DNA of 64,000 nucleotides. It comes from Megascapheus bottae. Its lineage: Eukaryota > Chordata > Mammalia > Rodentia > Geomyidae. The stretch is from NCBI GenBank assembly GCA_024803745.1, contig JANJXV010000188.1, positions 248,001 to 312,000 of the forward strand. The letters are read 5' to 3'. The number at the start of each line of letters is the position of its first letter. Positions within the stretch are counted from its first letter, which is position 1. A model generated the notes under the pieces. The model worked only from the letters and a program-made list of their open reading frames with translations. It ran no database searches and was not told the origin of the DNA. Of the stretch, positions 34,195-45,424 are shown one piece after another. The position numbers and the translations under genes were made by a program.

Positions 34195-35264
34195 GTAAGC
34201 ATATTTGTGCAGCACAGAGTGAACTCTATAGACTCAAGAGCTTAGTGTTGACCCAGGCAAAGCAGTGTTCTACCATTGTATTCTTTCTGGTGAAAAATCA
34301 TAAAAGCCTGGTATCAACTTGCTTTTGTTTATGAGAAGCCCTGGAGGTCCTACTGATTAGTAAGAGCACCCATTTATTTATCTCAAGATAGAGTGGTTTG
34401 AACATTTGGATGAGGCTTAATGGAGTGGTTCCAATGATTAGGTACAGGACTGGCTACTTCACTGGGCTGATCTGGGCATCTCTGATCAGTTGCCGCTCCT
34501 CTGAGGACTGGCTAATCTGAATTGGCTTTTCTGATTGCCTCTCTGTTATTATGTCTCTTCTCCCAGGCAGCTAGATCTTGGGGACCATTGAGATGGCCTT
34601 AGGAACAGCAAGCAAATGAATGTAATTCCATTAAGACTAAGTCTTCAAGTGAGTGTGAGTGGCCTTGAATTCATTAGCTAAGACAAAAATGAATTACAAA
34701 AGCAGTCTGGATTCAAGGATCAGAAAATAGGCTCCATCACAGGATGAGAGGAATTGTGTCCCCATATGTAGTCTTTCAGGGAGAAGAAAGCCATGTCTAA
34801 AAATATATATGTTCTTTCACATAGATTCTCTGATAATTAAATAAGGGAAATCCCACATTGGGCTCTGTAAGTGACTAACTTAATTTTAAGCCCCTTGAAG
34901 CTCCTTACTAAGAAAGCACATAAATTTTGGGGTTAGGGATATATGTACGTATGTATCTACATACAGTGAATTCCTGTAGTAATTCCTACTGTTTTTCCTT
35001 AATGAAATATAATTGGAGATCTGTGTATGGGTTCATATATAATGTATATACATTCAGTGGTCAATGACAGGAAATGCTCTGATGGGCGATCACTCAGTGT
35101 GTGAACAGCAATGAATGTACTTCAAGTAAGTTCCTGGAATTCTCAGCAGCTTCATCCCATAAGAGTACTGTTGTGTAAGCTGGGCATCAGTTATCCAAAC
35201 ATAGCCTCAGGACTACAGGTCTCTTTCCCCACACAAGGCAAATAATAAATGCTCCACAACTCTT

Positions 35265-35460
35265 ATGAGACAAGCGAGCAAGTCCTAGTAGGAGAGTGCT
35301 TTCCTAGTATGCATGAAGCCCTGGGTTCCATTCCTTGGTATCACATTCACAGAAAAAGCCAGAAGTGGTGCTGTAGCACAAGTGGTAGAGCCCTAGCCTT
35401 GAGAAAATCCAAGGAGAGTACCTGGCGCTGAATTCAAGCCCCAGGATTGGTAAAAAAAAT
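35265..35460 (+). repeat. Dimeric ID-like SINE, + strand
   Basis: This good copy contains GGTTCCATTCCTTGG (B box), AAAAGCCAGAAGTGGTGCTG, GGTAGAGCCCTAGCCTTGAG and TTCAAGCCCCAGGATTGG with an A tail. Confidence 0.9.
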
Positions 35461-35469
35461 AGTGTAAGA

Positions 35470-36110
35470 GAAAATGTAGAACCTCACTCATCATCAGAAA
35501 AATGCAGGTGGAAACCACAATGTGATAGCACTGCAACATTCCACAAGCATGACAATTATTGAATAGTTAAGAGGTAACACATGCTAGTAAACTTGTGGAG
35601 AAAGATGGCCCATGGCAAGCTATTGATGATATCAATTAGCATAGACATTCAAGAAAACAGTGTGAAGATTCTCAAACAAATCACACTTCAATGATCTTGG
35701 GATCCAATCATACCTCGACTGGGTATTGATGTGACTTAAAGAGATCATTATGTGGCAGAGACATATGTACCCCTGTTTAAAAGCTCACTGCTCAGCAGTG
35801 AATAGCCAAGGGATGAAATCCACCTCTTAAGTTTCCATTCCAAGGTGAATGTTGTGGCACCTCTACATGATAGTGCATTGTTTACTCCTGCAAAAAACTG
35901 TCTTTGTCAATAACACAAAAGGAGAAGTTATATGTTAATCAAATAAGCCAAATGGCAAGTATGGAATATGTGAAATAAAAAAACATTGATCTCAATGAAG
36001 GTGAGCCTAGACTAGTGAATATAAGAAACTTGGGTGAGTCAGAAGGAGGAAGGTTTGGACAAAGGTTGATCAATGAGCAAGAGATTATAATGACATAAGA
36101 GGTAACTTTT
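35470..36110 (+). mobile_element. Old LINE-1 ORF2 fragment, + strand
   Basis: A diverged match to the L1 segment encoding the RxMQ..TT..HLTP region (ACTCATCATCAGAAAAATGC, GGTGGAAACCACAATGTGAT) and the following 3' part. It belongs to an older subfamily than the other copies. Confidence 0.75.
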
Positions 36111-36364
36111 CACTGAGCTGTTACACAGTAGATTGATTACACACAACAGCATTGTGTTATATATTATTAAAGAAGAAAGGATTTTAAAGTTTCACTATGA
36201 TGTTATCTAATGCTTGACATAGTAGTTGTATTTAACCTGATTTATGTACATGTATGTATGTGTTTTTGTATGTGTATACGCATATACACGTGTGTGTCTC
36301 AAAATCTCATGTGATACTTAGTAATCTGCATGACATTTATTCTTCCGTATGTATCAATAAAGAA

Positions 36365-36510
36365 CAATACGGTACCACATACCTAGAAAAAAGCCGGAAG
36401 TGGTGCTGAGGCTGAAGTGGTAGAGCTCTAGCCTTGAGAAAGTCCTAGGACAGTGCTTAAGTCCTGAGCTCAATCCCAGGACTGGCAAACAACAACAACA
36501 ACAAAAAAAC
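36365..36510 (+). repeat. ID-like SINE monomer, + strand
   Basis: It contains AAAAAAGCCGGAAGTGGTGC, GGTAGAGCTCTAGCCTTGAG and CTGAGCTCAATCCCAGGACT with an AAC-rich tail. Confidence 0.87.
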
Positions 36511-37499
36511 AATTGGTGTTTAACTGAAAAACCATCATTATGTAATGCATGCTTATATAAATAAACCTTTACTGATGCAGACTCCACATTGCCCTCATCT
36601 TACATTTGTCTATTAACGCAATTATGTATGAGGGCATGCAATGAACACCACTATCAAATTGTTGACAATGTTCTGGCATTTATAATCACTTTTCAAACAC
36701 TGAAAGTGTTCTTTTGATTTTTGATTGCCATAGATCAGTTTTAATGTTTCTTGAGTTTCTCATAGTAGAATCATATGGTAGCTCTTTTGTAACTGAGTTT
36801 CTACCAGCAAAAGAAATTCTAGTTTTGTGCCCTGGTTGTTCTTTTAAAAATAGGATTAATATTTATGGATCTATGGAAAATGCACGCACAGAAAGTATAG
36901 TGTTATATACTGCTCCAAAGTGTCATGAAATGCATTATATTCTGCAAATCCATTTGGTAGAAAGGAAAACATGCAACTACGACAAAATAAAGCTGGAGGA
37001 AGAGATGTAAATTTGGCAGCTGGAAGTTTTTGAGTGGACATTTTATAGCTCATATGACTTTAAATATTTGAGTTTGAAAACAATGAGGGTAAGCATTGTA
37101 CTTTGTGTTGATCTGTACATCATAAACATAACACTGAACAAACTTAATTCCTGAGGAGGCTAAGGAGGTCATATGCTCCTGCTTGTCCTTCAAAGGGAAG
37201 AAGGTTTCAGCATTGTATTTTGAACAACACTGAATATAGAAAGAAAAGGGTCAGAGTGCAGGTGCGTGGGACACAGCCACAGTTACTGGAGAAACAAACA
37301 CAGTGAGGAAGCATCAACAAGTCTGGCCACTTCTGTATGCAGTCAGACCATGTCCCTTTGCCCCTAAGTCAAGTAAAAGCTACTTTTGCTGGAAAATACA
37401 ATGTGTTCTTGATCTTAGCCATGCTCTCTTGTAGTCACTTCATAGATATCTAGGGATCCAGGAAGAACAGGATTTATAAAACTGCAAAAGGCAGACTGC

Positions 37500-37855
37500 T
37501 TTCCAAACACAATGCCTTTTCTTGTCATCTTGAAGAGAAAAATCCAGAACTATAAACACTGGCCAGGCCTCCAGAGACAAAGGCTAAGGGCAGGTCATTC
37601 AGACTGAGACTTGGACAGATTTAACATGCCTACCTTAATGCCTCCAGCACCTTCCTGTTTAATCTGAGGGTCTATCTGGAGATAGACAAGGATTAGAAGG
37701 CATGAATGTTTCGCTGCTTTGTCCTTCAGAACAAGGGGGGAGCTAGTGTATACTCTTAGGCCAAAAGAAGCATTTCGCAGACTTGAAGAAGAAGAAAATC
37801 CGAAGATTAAAGCTGTGACAAAAGCGTTTTCCAAAGTAGAGAGCATGTTTTACTA
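37500..37855 (+). other. Unassigned quasi-open segment, possible pseudogene fragment
   Basis: One + strand frame reads MPFLVILKRKIQNYKHW, then DLDRFNMPTLMPPAPS, then LVYTLRPKEAFRRLEEEENP, with only a few stops over about 120 codons. I cannot name a parent gene. It may be a decayed retrocopy or chance. Confidence 0.25.
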
Positions 37856-37926
37856 GTATCTTTAAGTAGTTGTACAAAGGAGCAGCCTTCAACAATATAG
37901 TTTATGAATGTATTTATCTTTTTTAG

Positions 37927-37987
37927 GAAGTGGCTCGTTTCTTCAACACCAGACATCCTGAGCATTATTTTGTATACAACCTTTGTA
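37927..37987 (+). CDS. Tpte: Tpte phosphatase exon (VYNLCS motif)
   Basis: This exon encodes EVARFFNTRHPEHYFVYNLC plus the first base of a Ser codon. It corresponds to the EVVRFL...HYRVYNLCSE segment of TPTE proteins. The acceptor is TCTTTTTTAG and the donor GTATGT. It is intact. Confidence 0.92.
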
Positions 37988-39099
37988 GTATGTATATCAC
38001 TTTAATATATTTGCTACTGTAGATATGTAAGAAAGTCACCTTGGGTATCTTTCATTTAATTGTAAATATTACGTAGTAAGAAGTCAGATCAGAAATCTCT
38101 GTATTGCGCTGGTGCTGTGTAGTAGGAAAAGTGAGCTTGGCAGCACAACATTCCCTAAGAAAGAGATGGGCCAGTGAGAGCGAAGAGGCAGACTTACAGA
38201 GGAAATGCTCAGGAAAGATCTGCTCTTATGCTCAATCAACTCTTCCTGCCTTTAATGCCAGATTGTATCACAGACAATTCAGCAAGTATGTTCTATGATC
38301 CACCAGAAAGAGTTGGTGATGAGAACAAGGCACGTGATGAGAAACGACAAAAGAAAACAGAAGAAGGAGAAGAATGTGCCCCCAGTTTCTCTGCTGTGTC
38401 TGTCTTCAGTTTTTCTCCTGTCTAGACATTAACACCTGTCTAGATTTTTTTATGGTGGTGTGGGGTTTTTTTTTGTACTTTATTTAGGGTTAATGTATAG
38501 AAGGGTTGCAGTTAGATTTTTTTAGGTAATGGTTACATTACTTCTCAAACCGTGATACCCCTTCTCATGTTTTTGTCTCCCTTTCACTGTCCCCTGATTT
38601 CCCAATCATGATTTTTATGTACATTTTTATTGCATTTTATTGTCAGAATAAACATTTAATGATATTTTCAGGGACTGAGCATTTAGACAGCACCATTAAC
38701 CTCTACGTAGTGGTACCTATGTAGTATGATAGAATAAGCAGTCTAGAAGATAGAATAAGCAGAATGCAGGATGATAGGATATGCCCAGTCTAGAAGATCG
38801 AATAATCACTCTGTTAGAAGGTTAAAGGTAAGGAATATGAAGCATGAGTTGATTTTAAATTACTTGGGATGAAAAAGTCTTTAAGGACAAGAATCTGTCC
38901 CTAATGTCCTTCATGTCTCTTTGGCTCTTTTGTCCACTGGTCTGCCTGTGTTCCTCTCAGGACCTTTGTGCTGGTGATGTTAAAAATCCGTTTAGAACAA
39001 TGGAAAGGAGATAAGAATTCCTAAGAGAAATTTTAAACTTTGTTCCTAACTTTCATGTCAGTAGGCATACAGCTCTGACACATATCTCATTTCTTTCAG
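37988..39099. other. Tpte intron with an old L1 3' UTR
   Basis: The part at 38460-38650 is an antisense L1 3' UTR fossil (AGAAGGGTTGCAGTTAGATT, GATACCCCTTCTCATGTTTT). Upstream, 38100-38420 holds short ORFs that I do not recognise. Confidence 0.6.
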
Positions 39100-39181
39100 G
39101 CGAACGGTCTTATGACCCTAAATATTTTCATCACCGTGTGCATACAATAATGATAGAAGATCATAATGTCCCCACTCTTGA
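39100..39181 (+). CDS. Tpte: Tpte phosphatase exon (YDPKYFHHRV, DHNVPTL)
   Basis: This exon encodes ERSYDPKYFHHRVHTIMIEDHNVPTL and is open throughout. It contains the loop equivalent to the PTEN 'DHNPP' catalytic loop (here EDHNVP), which supplies the general-acid region in this family. The acceptor is TTTCTTTCAG and the donor GTAAGT. Confidence 0.92.
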
Positions 39182-39281
39182 GTAAGTCTGATGCCACACG
39201 GATGGTCAGGAAAGCACTAAATTCGCTGGGCTTGAAATTTGGGAATGAATTTTAATTAACTAAAAATTTTTGTTAAACCAG

Positions 39282-39370
39282 AGAGATGGTTTCATTTGCT
39301 AAAGAAGTCATTGCCTGGTTATCCAAGGATCCTCACAACATCATCATAATTCACTGCAAAGGTGGAAAAG
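39282..39370 (+). CDS. Tpte: Tpte phosphatase exon: first half of the catalytic P-loop
   Basis: This exon encodes EMVSFAKEVIAWLSKDPHNI and ends IIIIHCKGGKG. It carries the nucleophilic Cys of the CX5R motif; the Arg is in the next exon at 54754. The P-loop reads HCKGGKG|RTG when joined, the catalytically competent form, unlike the altered loop of human TPTE2. The donor GTAATG is weak at +5. The downstream intron holds a large L1 pile-up and a provirus. Confidence 0.92.
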
Positions 39371-40564
39371 GTAATGATGCTTTCCTTTCTGTCTCCTTTG
39401 TAAAAAGATAGTTGAGAATAAATATTGACAGGCAGTAGGAAGATACCTACTGCTACTCCTCAGATAGATTCATCATTGCTAACATATTAATATTGTGTTT
39501 AAAGGATGAAAGAAGCAAAGAATACTAAAAGGAAAATAGAGAAGGGGAGGGAAGAACAAAGGAAAAACTAATGTAAAGAAGGGAGGACAATGAGCTACTT
39601 CCCTTAATTGCTGATTATATGGGTTTCTTCCATTTTGGTTTACCCATGTATACCTGCCTCCCCCAAACAGTGTTCAACTTCAGGATGGTATTGCATTTGT
39701 ATCTCATTTGCAGCGATGCCTTTTTCTTCTTTAGCTGACAGTGCTGCACTTATGTATCATGTAAATGTAATACTTTCCTATTTATATACAATGTGGAATG
39801 CTGAATGAAGCTAGTTAACAAATGCATTCTCACCTTGGGCTTTTAAGATGCTCTTCCCTGTTACCTAGTGACATTGAGAATTGTTTCACAAATCTGTTGG
39901 CCACTTTAAGGTTTCGTTTTCAGAAATGTCTTTCCAAGTACTGTGTCCTACCACACTGCCTTTTGATTCTTGGGAGTGTGGGGTGATTTTGTATTGTTTC
40001 TTGGCATTAATATGGTCGGAACCCAAGGCCTCACACATCCTGGGGCCCTTTACTACTGGAGCCACTTACATTCCTCATACCTGTTTGCTTTAGTCATTAT
40101 TCACATTGGTTCTCACTTTTCATCCTGAATCCAGAAAGGCCTAGACTGTGACCCTCTTTAACTTTTTCACACACTTGGGTTCATGGATACATACTGTGAT
40201 GCTCTACTTTTTACTTGAGAAGAATTCTTGTATAGATTTGGGCTTGCCTTGAATGACAAACCTCCCCATTGTCTATATCTGAATAGCTAGTAATACAGCC
40301 ACTACGGCTGGCTGGCTTTGTGTTTTGTGAGCATTTGTTTGGTTTTGATTGAGTCAGGATTTCCCTATATAGTCTCAAGCTTGTTATCTTCCTGCCCTTG
40401 CCTCTGTGTGCTGAATGGCAGAAATGGCCACCATACCTCCCTCTTTGTCCTGCTTTAGGAAAGGTTAATGTATTGTCTTGCTATTTGTGTTGTTTCTTAA
40501 GCCATTTTGGAGATTCTCTGGTTCCATAGCGTATACCTCTTTGCTCAGCTGATTATCTACTTTA

Positions 40565-43560
40565 TTTTTAAAAAATTTAATGTATAGAGGGGTTACAGTT
40601 ATATTTGCCAGATAGAAGGTGCCAAACTTCTCACACATCTATATCCCGTCTCATGTTTTTGTCCCCATTTCCCTCTGCCCAACCCCTCCCCTGATTTTTC
40701 CCCTCCTATATCAAATACACAAGTAAACATCTAGATAATATACCAGGTAACAAAGTGGGATACTGTAACAATATGAGATTAACCAAAGGGCAACACAAGA
40801 GTAGAGAGAAGAACATGATACATTACAATAACAGTCACTTATAATTAAGCTCTTGTTTCCATGTCCTGGTAGTCCATTAATTTGGCCTCATCCTATATGG
40901 CATTATGTGTGTAGGATTTGAGCTACTGTGTTCCTCAGCTAGGGGCAAAGTAGATGTGTACTAATTATTACAAATGGGAATCCATTGAGCCTATGTTTCT
41001 TTCAGTACTTCACTTAATATGATTTTTTCCAAGTTTTTGCATTTCCTTACAAATCGTGTAATATCGTTCTTTCTGATGGCGGCATAGAATTCCATTGTGT
41101 ATACATACCACATCTTGGTGTTTCAATCTTTACTGAGGAGCATATGGGTTGGTTGCAAACCTTTGCTATGGTAAATATTGTGGCAATGAACATTTTTGTG
41201 CTAGTGGCTTTAGTATGTCCTTGTTTCTGGACTATTAGGTAAATGCCAAGTCGTGGAATTGCTGGGTCATGGGGTGATCTATGTTTAGCCTTTTGAGGAA
41301 CTGCCACACTGCCTTCCATAGTGGTTGAACGAGTTTGCACTCCCACCAACAGTGTAGTAATGATCCCTTCTGGCCACATCCCAGCCAGCATCTGTAGTTA
41401 TTGCATTTCTTGATCATGGCCATTCTAACTGGAGTGTGGTGGAATCTCAAAGTTGTTTTGATTTGCATTTCTTTCATGGTTAGAGAGGTTGAGCATTTCT
41501 TCATGTGTCTATAGGCCATTCTTATTTCTTCTTCCGAGAAGACTCTAAGTCTTGGCCAATCTTTTTATAGGATGGTTATTTCTTTGGAGCTTAATTTTGG
41601 AATGATTCCTTTTTTTTAGCTATAGGTATATTTTAGATATGAGGCCTTTGTCTGTTGTATGATTAGTGAAGATCTTCTCTTACTCTGTGAGCTTTCTATT
41701 TAACCTGCTACCTATGTCCTTTGACGTACAGAAGCTCTACAATTTAATGCATTCCCCTCTGTCCTAGCTATATTTAATTTTTTGTGCTTGTTTGGTCTTT
41801 ATTAAGAAAGTTTCGACCTGTGCCAGGGGGACTTAGTGTATCTCCCATTCCTTCTTGTAAAGTTTTTCAGATCCATTTGGAACTAATCCTAGTGTACGGT
41901 GACATAGAAGGTACCAACTTTAATTTTCTGGAGGTGCTTAACCAGTTCTGCCAGCATCACTTGTTGAAGAGGCTGTCTTTCTTCCATTCTATTTTTTGGG
42001 CTCCCTTATCAAAGATTAAGTGGCCATAGGTTTGTGCGTTGATTTTTGGGCCTTCAATTTGATTCCATTGGTCCTCTGCCCTATTCTTGTGCCTGTACCA
42101 AGTTGTTTTGATTACTGTAACTTTGTAATAGAGTCTGAAATTTGATATGGATATTCCTTCAGAGTTGCTCTTTCTGCTATATAGGGTCTTTTATTATTCC
42201 ATATGATATTGTGGATTTCTTCGTCAATTTCATTAAAGAATGACATTGGGCTATTGATGATTATTGCATTGAATTTGTACATAGCCCTTGGCAGGAATGC
42301 CATTTTCATGTTGTTAATTCTTCCAATTCAGGAGCCTGGGAAGTTTATCCATTTCTTCGGATCTGCTTAAATTTCATTTTTCAGGTTTTTAAAGTTTGCA
42401 TCATAAATGTCCTTTACATTCTTAGTTAATTAATTCCTATGTATTTTATTTTCCTTGAGGCTATTGCAAATGGAGTTGCTTTCCTGATTGCTGCCCCAAT
42501 CCCCTCATTGCTGGTATACAGGAAGGTTGTTAATTTTTGAGGGTTAATTTTATACCCTGCTACCTTGCCAAAGTTTCAAATCAGCTCAAGCAACTTGCAA
42601 GTAGAATCTATAGATTTCTTTAAATAAAGAATCATGTCATTTGCAAAGAGGGCAAGTTTCACTTCCTCTTTCCCTGTTTGGATCCCCTTTCTACTTGCTT
42701 CTTTTCTTATTGCTCTATACTATGTTAAAGAGAAGTGGAGAGAGTGGGCATCCTTGTCTCATTCCTGAATTTAGGGGAAATGGCTTTAGCTTTTCACCAC
42801 TAAGTATAATGCTAGCTGTGGGTTTGTCATACACAGCCTTTATTATACTGAGGAATGTTCCATGGATTCCTAGTTTCTCCAGAGCTTCTAGCATAAAGGG
42901 GTGTTGGATCTTGTCAAATGCCTCTTCTGCATCTGTTGAGACAATCATGGAATTCTTGCCCTTGCTCCTGTTGATGTGTTGAATTATAGGAATTTACTTG
43001 CGTCTATTGAACCAGCTTTGCACCCCTGTGCTGAATCCTGTTTGAGCAAAGTGTATAATTTTTTTCGTAGTGTATAATTCTTTGAGGAGTTGCTGAAGAT
43101 GGTTGGCCAGTATTTTGTTGAGCAGTTTTGCATCAATATTCATCAAAGAGATGAGTCTTTCTTTGATGAGTCCCTATCTGGTTTTGGGATGAGGGTTAGG
43201 GTGGCTTTGTACAATGAGTTTGGCAGAAGAGTGTTCACTTTCAATTTCCTTGAAGAGCTTGAGGAGCATTGGTGTGAGCTCTGTTCTGCTGGCCTCATAG
43301 AATTCAGCTGTGAATTCATGTGGCCCTGGGCTTTTCTTGGATGGGAGGTCTCTTATTGCCATTTCTATTTCGGGACTTGACATAGGTCCGTTTATTTGGA
43401 CTAGGTCTTCTTGGTTCAGCTTGGGTATGCTAATATTGGCAAGAAATTCATTCATCTCTTCTAGATCCTCAAATTTGTTGGCATAAAGTTAGAAATGTAT
43501 TCCATTATGATGTTCTGTACCTTGGTAATTTCTGCTGTGATATTTGCATTCTTGTCTATG
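40565..43560 (-). mobile_element. LINE-1, 5'-truncated, - strand
   Basis: It runs in reverse from the 3' UTR (GTATAGAGGGGTTACAGTTA) through the distal ORF2 ([19 protein letters not shown]) to the RT core ([35 protein letters not shown]). It is frame-broken and not active. Confidence 0.92.
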
Positions 43561-43599
43561 ATTTAGTTTAATTTTGTTTTGTTTTGTTTTGTATTTTGG

Positions 43600-44690
43600 G
43601 GACCTCAAATCTAAAATATATCAGCAGCTCAAAAAATTGAATGACTCCAAAACTAATCTCCAAATTAACAACCACCCCATTAAAAAATGGGCCAAAGACT
43701 TAAAGAGAGTCTTCTCTGAAGAAGAAATAACAATGGCCTATAGACACATGAAGAAATGCTCAATATCTCTGGTCATAAAAGAAATGCAAATCAAAACAAT
43801 TCTAAAATTCTACCTCACTCTAGTTACAATGGCCAGGATCAAGAAATCTAATAACAACTGATGCTGGAGGGGATGTGGCCAGGAGGGATCACTACTACAC
43901 TGTTATTGGGAGTGCAAACTTGTTCAACCACTATGGAAAGCAGTTTGGCAGCTCCTCAAAAGACTAAACATAGATCACCCCATGATCCAGCAATTCCACC
44001 ACTTGGCATTTACCCAATTGTCCAGAAACAAGGACATACTAAATCCAGGAACCCAACAATGTTCATCGCAGCACTATTTACCATAGCAAAGATATGGAAC
44101 CAAACCAGATGTCCCTCAGTTGATGAGTGGATCAACAAGATGATGTGGTGTTTATACACAATGGAATTCTATGCTGAGGTCAGACATAATGACATTGTCC
44201 CACTTGTAAGGTAATGGAAAGGCTTAGAAAAAATCATATTAAGTGAAGTAAGCCAGACTCAAAGGAACATATGCTCAATGGTTTCCCTCATTTGTCATAA
44301 TCAGTAGAAACCTTGGGCTCTCCTAGCAGAGATTTACAATAGAACAAAATCTAGTAAGCACCTCCAGGATGTAGAAACAAAAGCCATATAATGAGTGATT
44401 GTTGTCCTTAATGTACCATGTTATGTCTCATCTCTTTTGCTGTCCCTTGGTTATCTCATATTATTACAATATTTCACCTTGTTATCTGATATATTTTATA
44501 TATACTTAACTGGTCATTTGAAATTGGATAGGGAAGGGAGGAAATCAAGATGAATGGGGGAATGGGGGAGGGAAATGGGGACCATGACATGAGAATGGTA
44601 TCAAAGTTTGTGAAGTAATGCACTTTTTATCTGATAAATATAATGTAACCCTTCTATCAATTACAATAAAAGATGTATGGAAAAAAAGAA
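43600..44690 (+). mobile_element. LINE-1 3' end, + strand, within the antisense cluster
   Basis: ORF2 C terminus (43574-44214 in two frames) plus 3' UTR, ending in AATAAAAGATGTATGG and an A run at 44684. Its orientation is opposite to its neighbours. Confidence 0.92.
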
Positions 44691-45415
44691 TCATGTCATC
44701 TGCAAAGAGAGAAAGTTTCACTTCCTCCTTCCCTATTTCAACTTCCTTTATGTTTGGCTCTTGCCTTATTGCTCTGGCTAGGAATTCTAATACTGTATTG
44801 AACAGGAGTGGAGAAAGTGGGCATCCTTGTATCATTCCTGATTTCAGAGGAAATGGCTTTACCTTTTCTCCATTTACTTTTATGCTAGTTTGTAGGGTGG
44901 TCGTGTAAGATTATACTGAGGAATGTTCCATGATTCCTACTTTCTCCAGAACTTTTTGCATCAAGGGGTGTTGGATCTTGTTAAATGCCTTGTCTACATC
45001 TATTTAGATGATCATGTGATTGTTGTCCTTGCTACTTTTGATGTGATGAATTATATTAACCCACTAGCATGTATTGAACCAGCTTTGGATCCCGGTGATC
45101 AGTCCTGTTTGATCACAGTGTATAATTTTTTGATGAGTTGTTGAAGTTGATCAGCCAATATTTTGTTGAGCAGTTTTGCATCAATTTTATTAAAGAACTG
45201 GGTCTCTGTTTCTCTTTCTTTGATGAGTTCCTGTTTCATTTTGACATGAGGGTTAAGCTGGTTTCATAGAATGGGTTTGGTAGAGAGCCTTGACTTTTAA
45301 CTTCATTGAAGATTTTGGGGAGCATTGGTGTGAGCTCTTCTTTGCAGGCCTTATAGATTTCAGCTATGAATCCTTCAGGTCCTGGGCTATTCTTGGATGA
45401 GAGGTCTCTTATTCC
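44691..45415 (-). mobile_element. LINE-1 RT-region fragment, - strand
   Basis: The reverse strand encodes L1 RT blocks ([28 protein letters not shown]). It overlaps in content with 42640-43400, so it belongs to a separate insertion. It stops where the next L1 tail begins. Confidence 0.88.
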
Positions 45416-45424
45416 TTTTTTTGT

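Larger units (their letters stand above)
34195..37926. other. Tpte intron with SINEs and an old LINE-1
   Basis: It contains SINEs at 35265-35460 and 36365-36510 (+) and an old L1 ORF2 fragment (35470-36110, +). The part at 37500-37855 has a quasi-open + strand frame of unknown origin. The remaining sequence is unremarkable. Confidence 0.6.
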
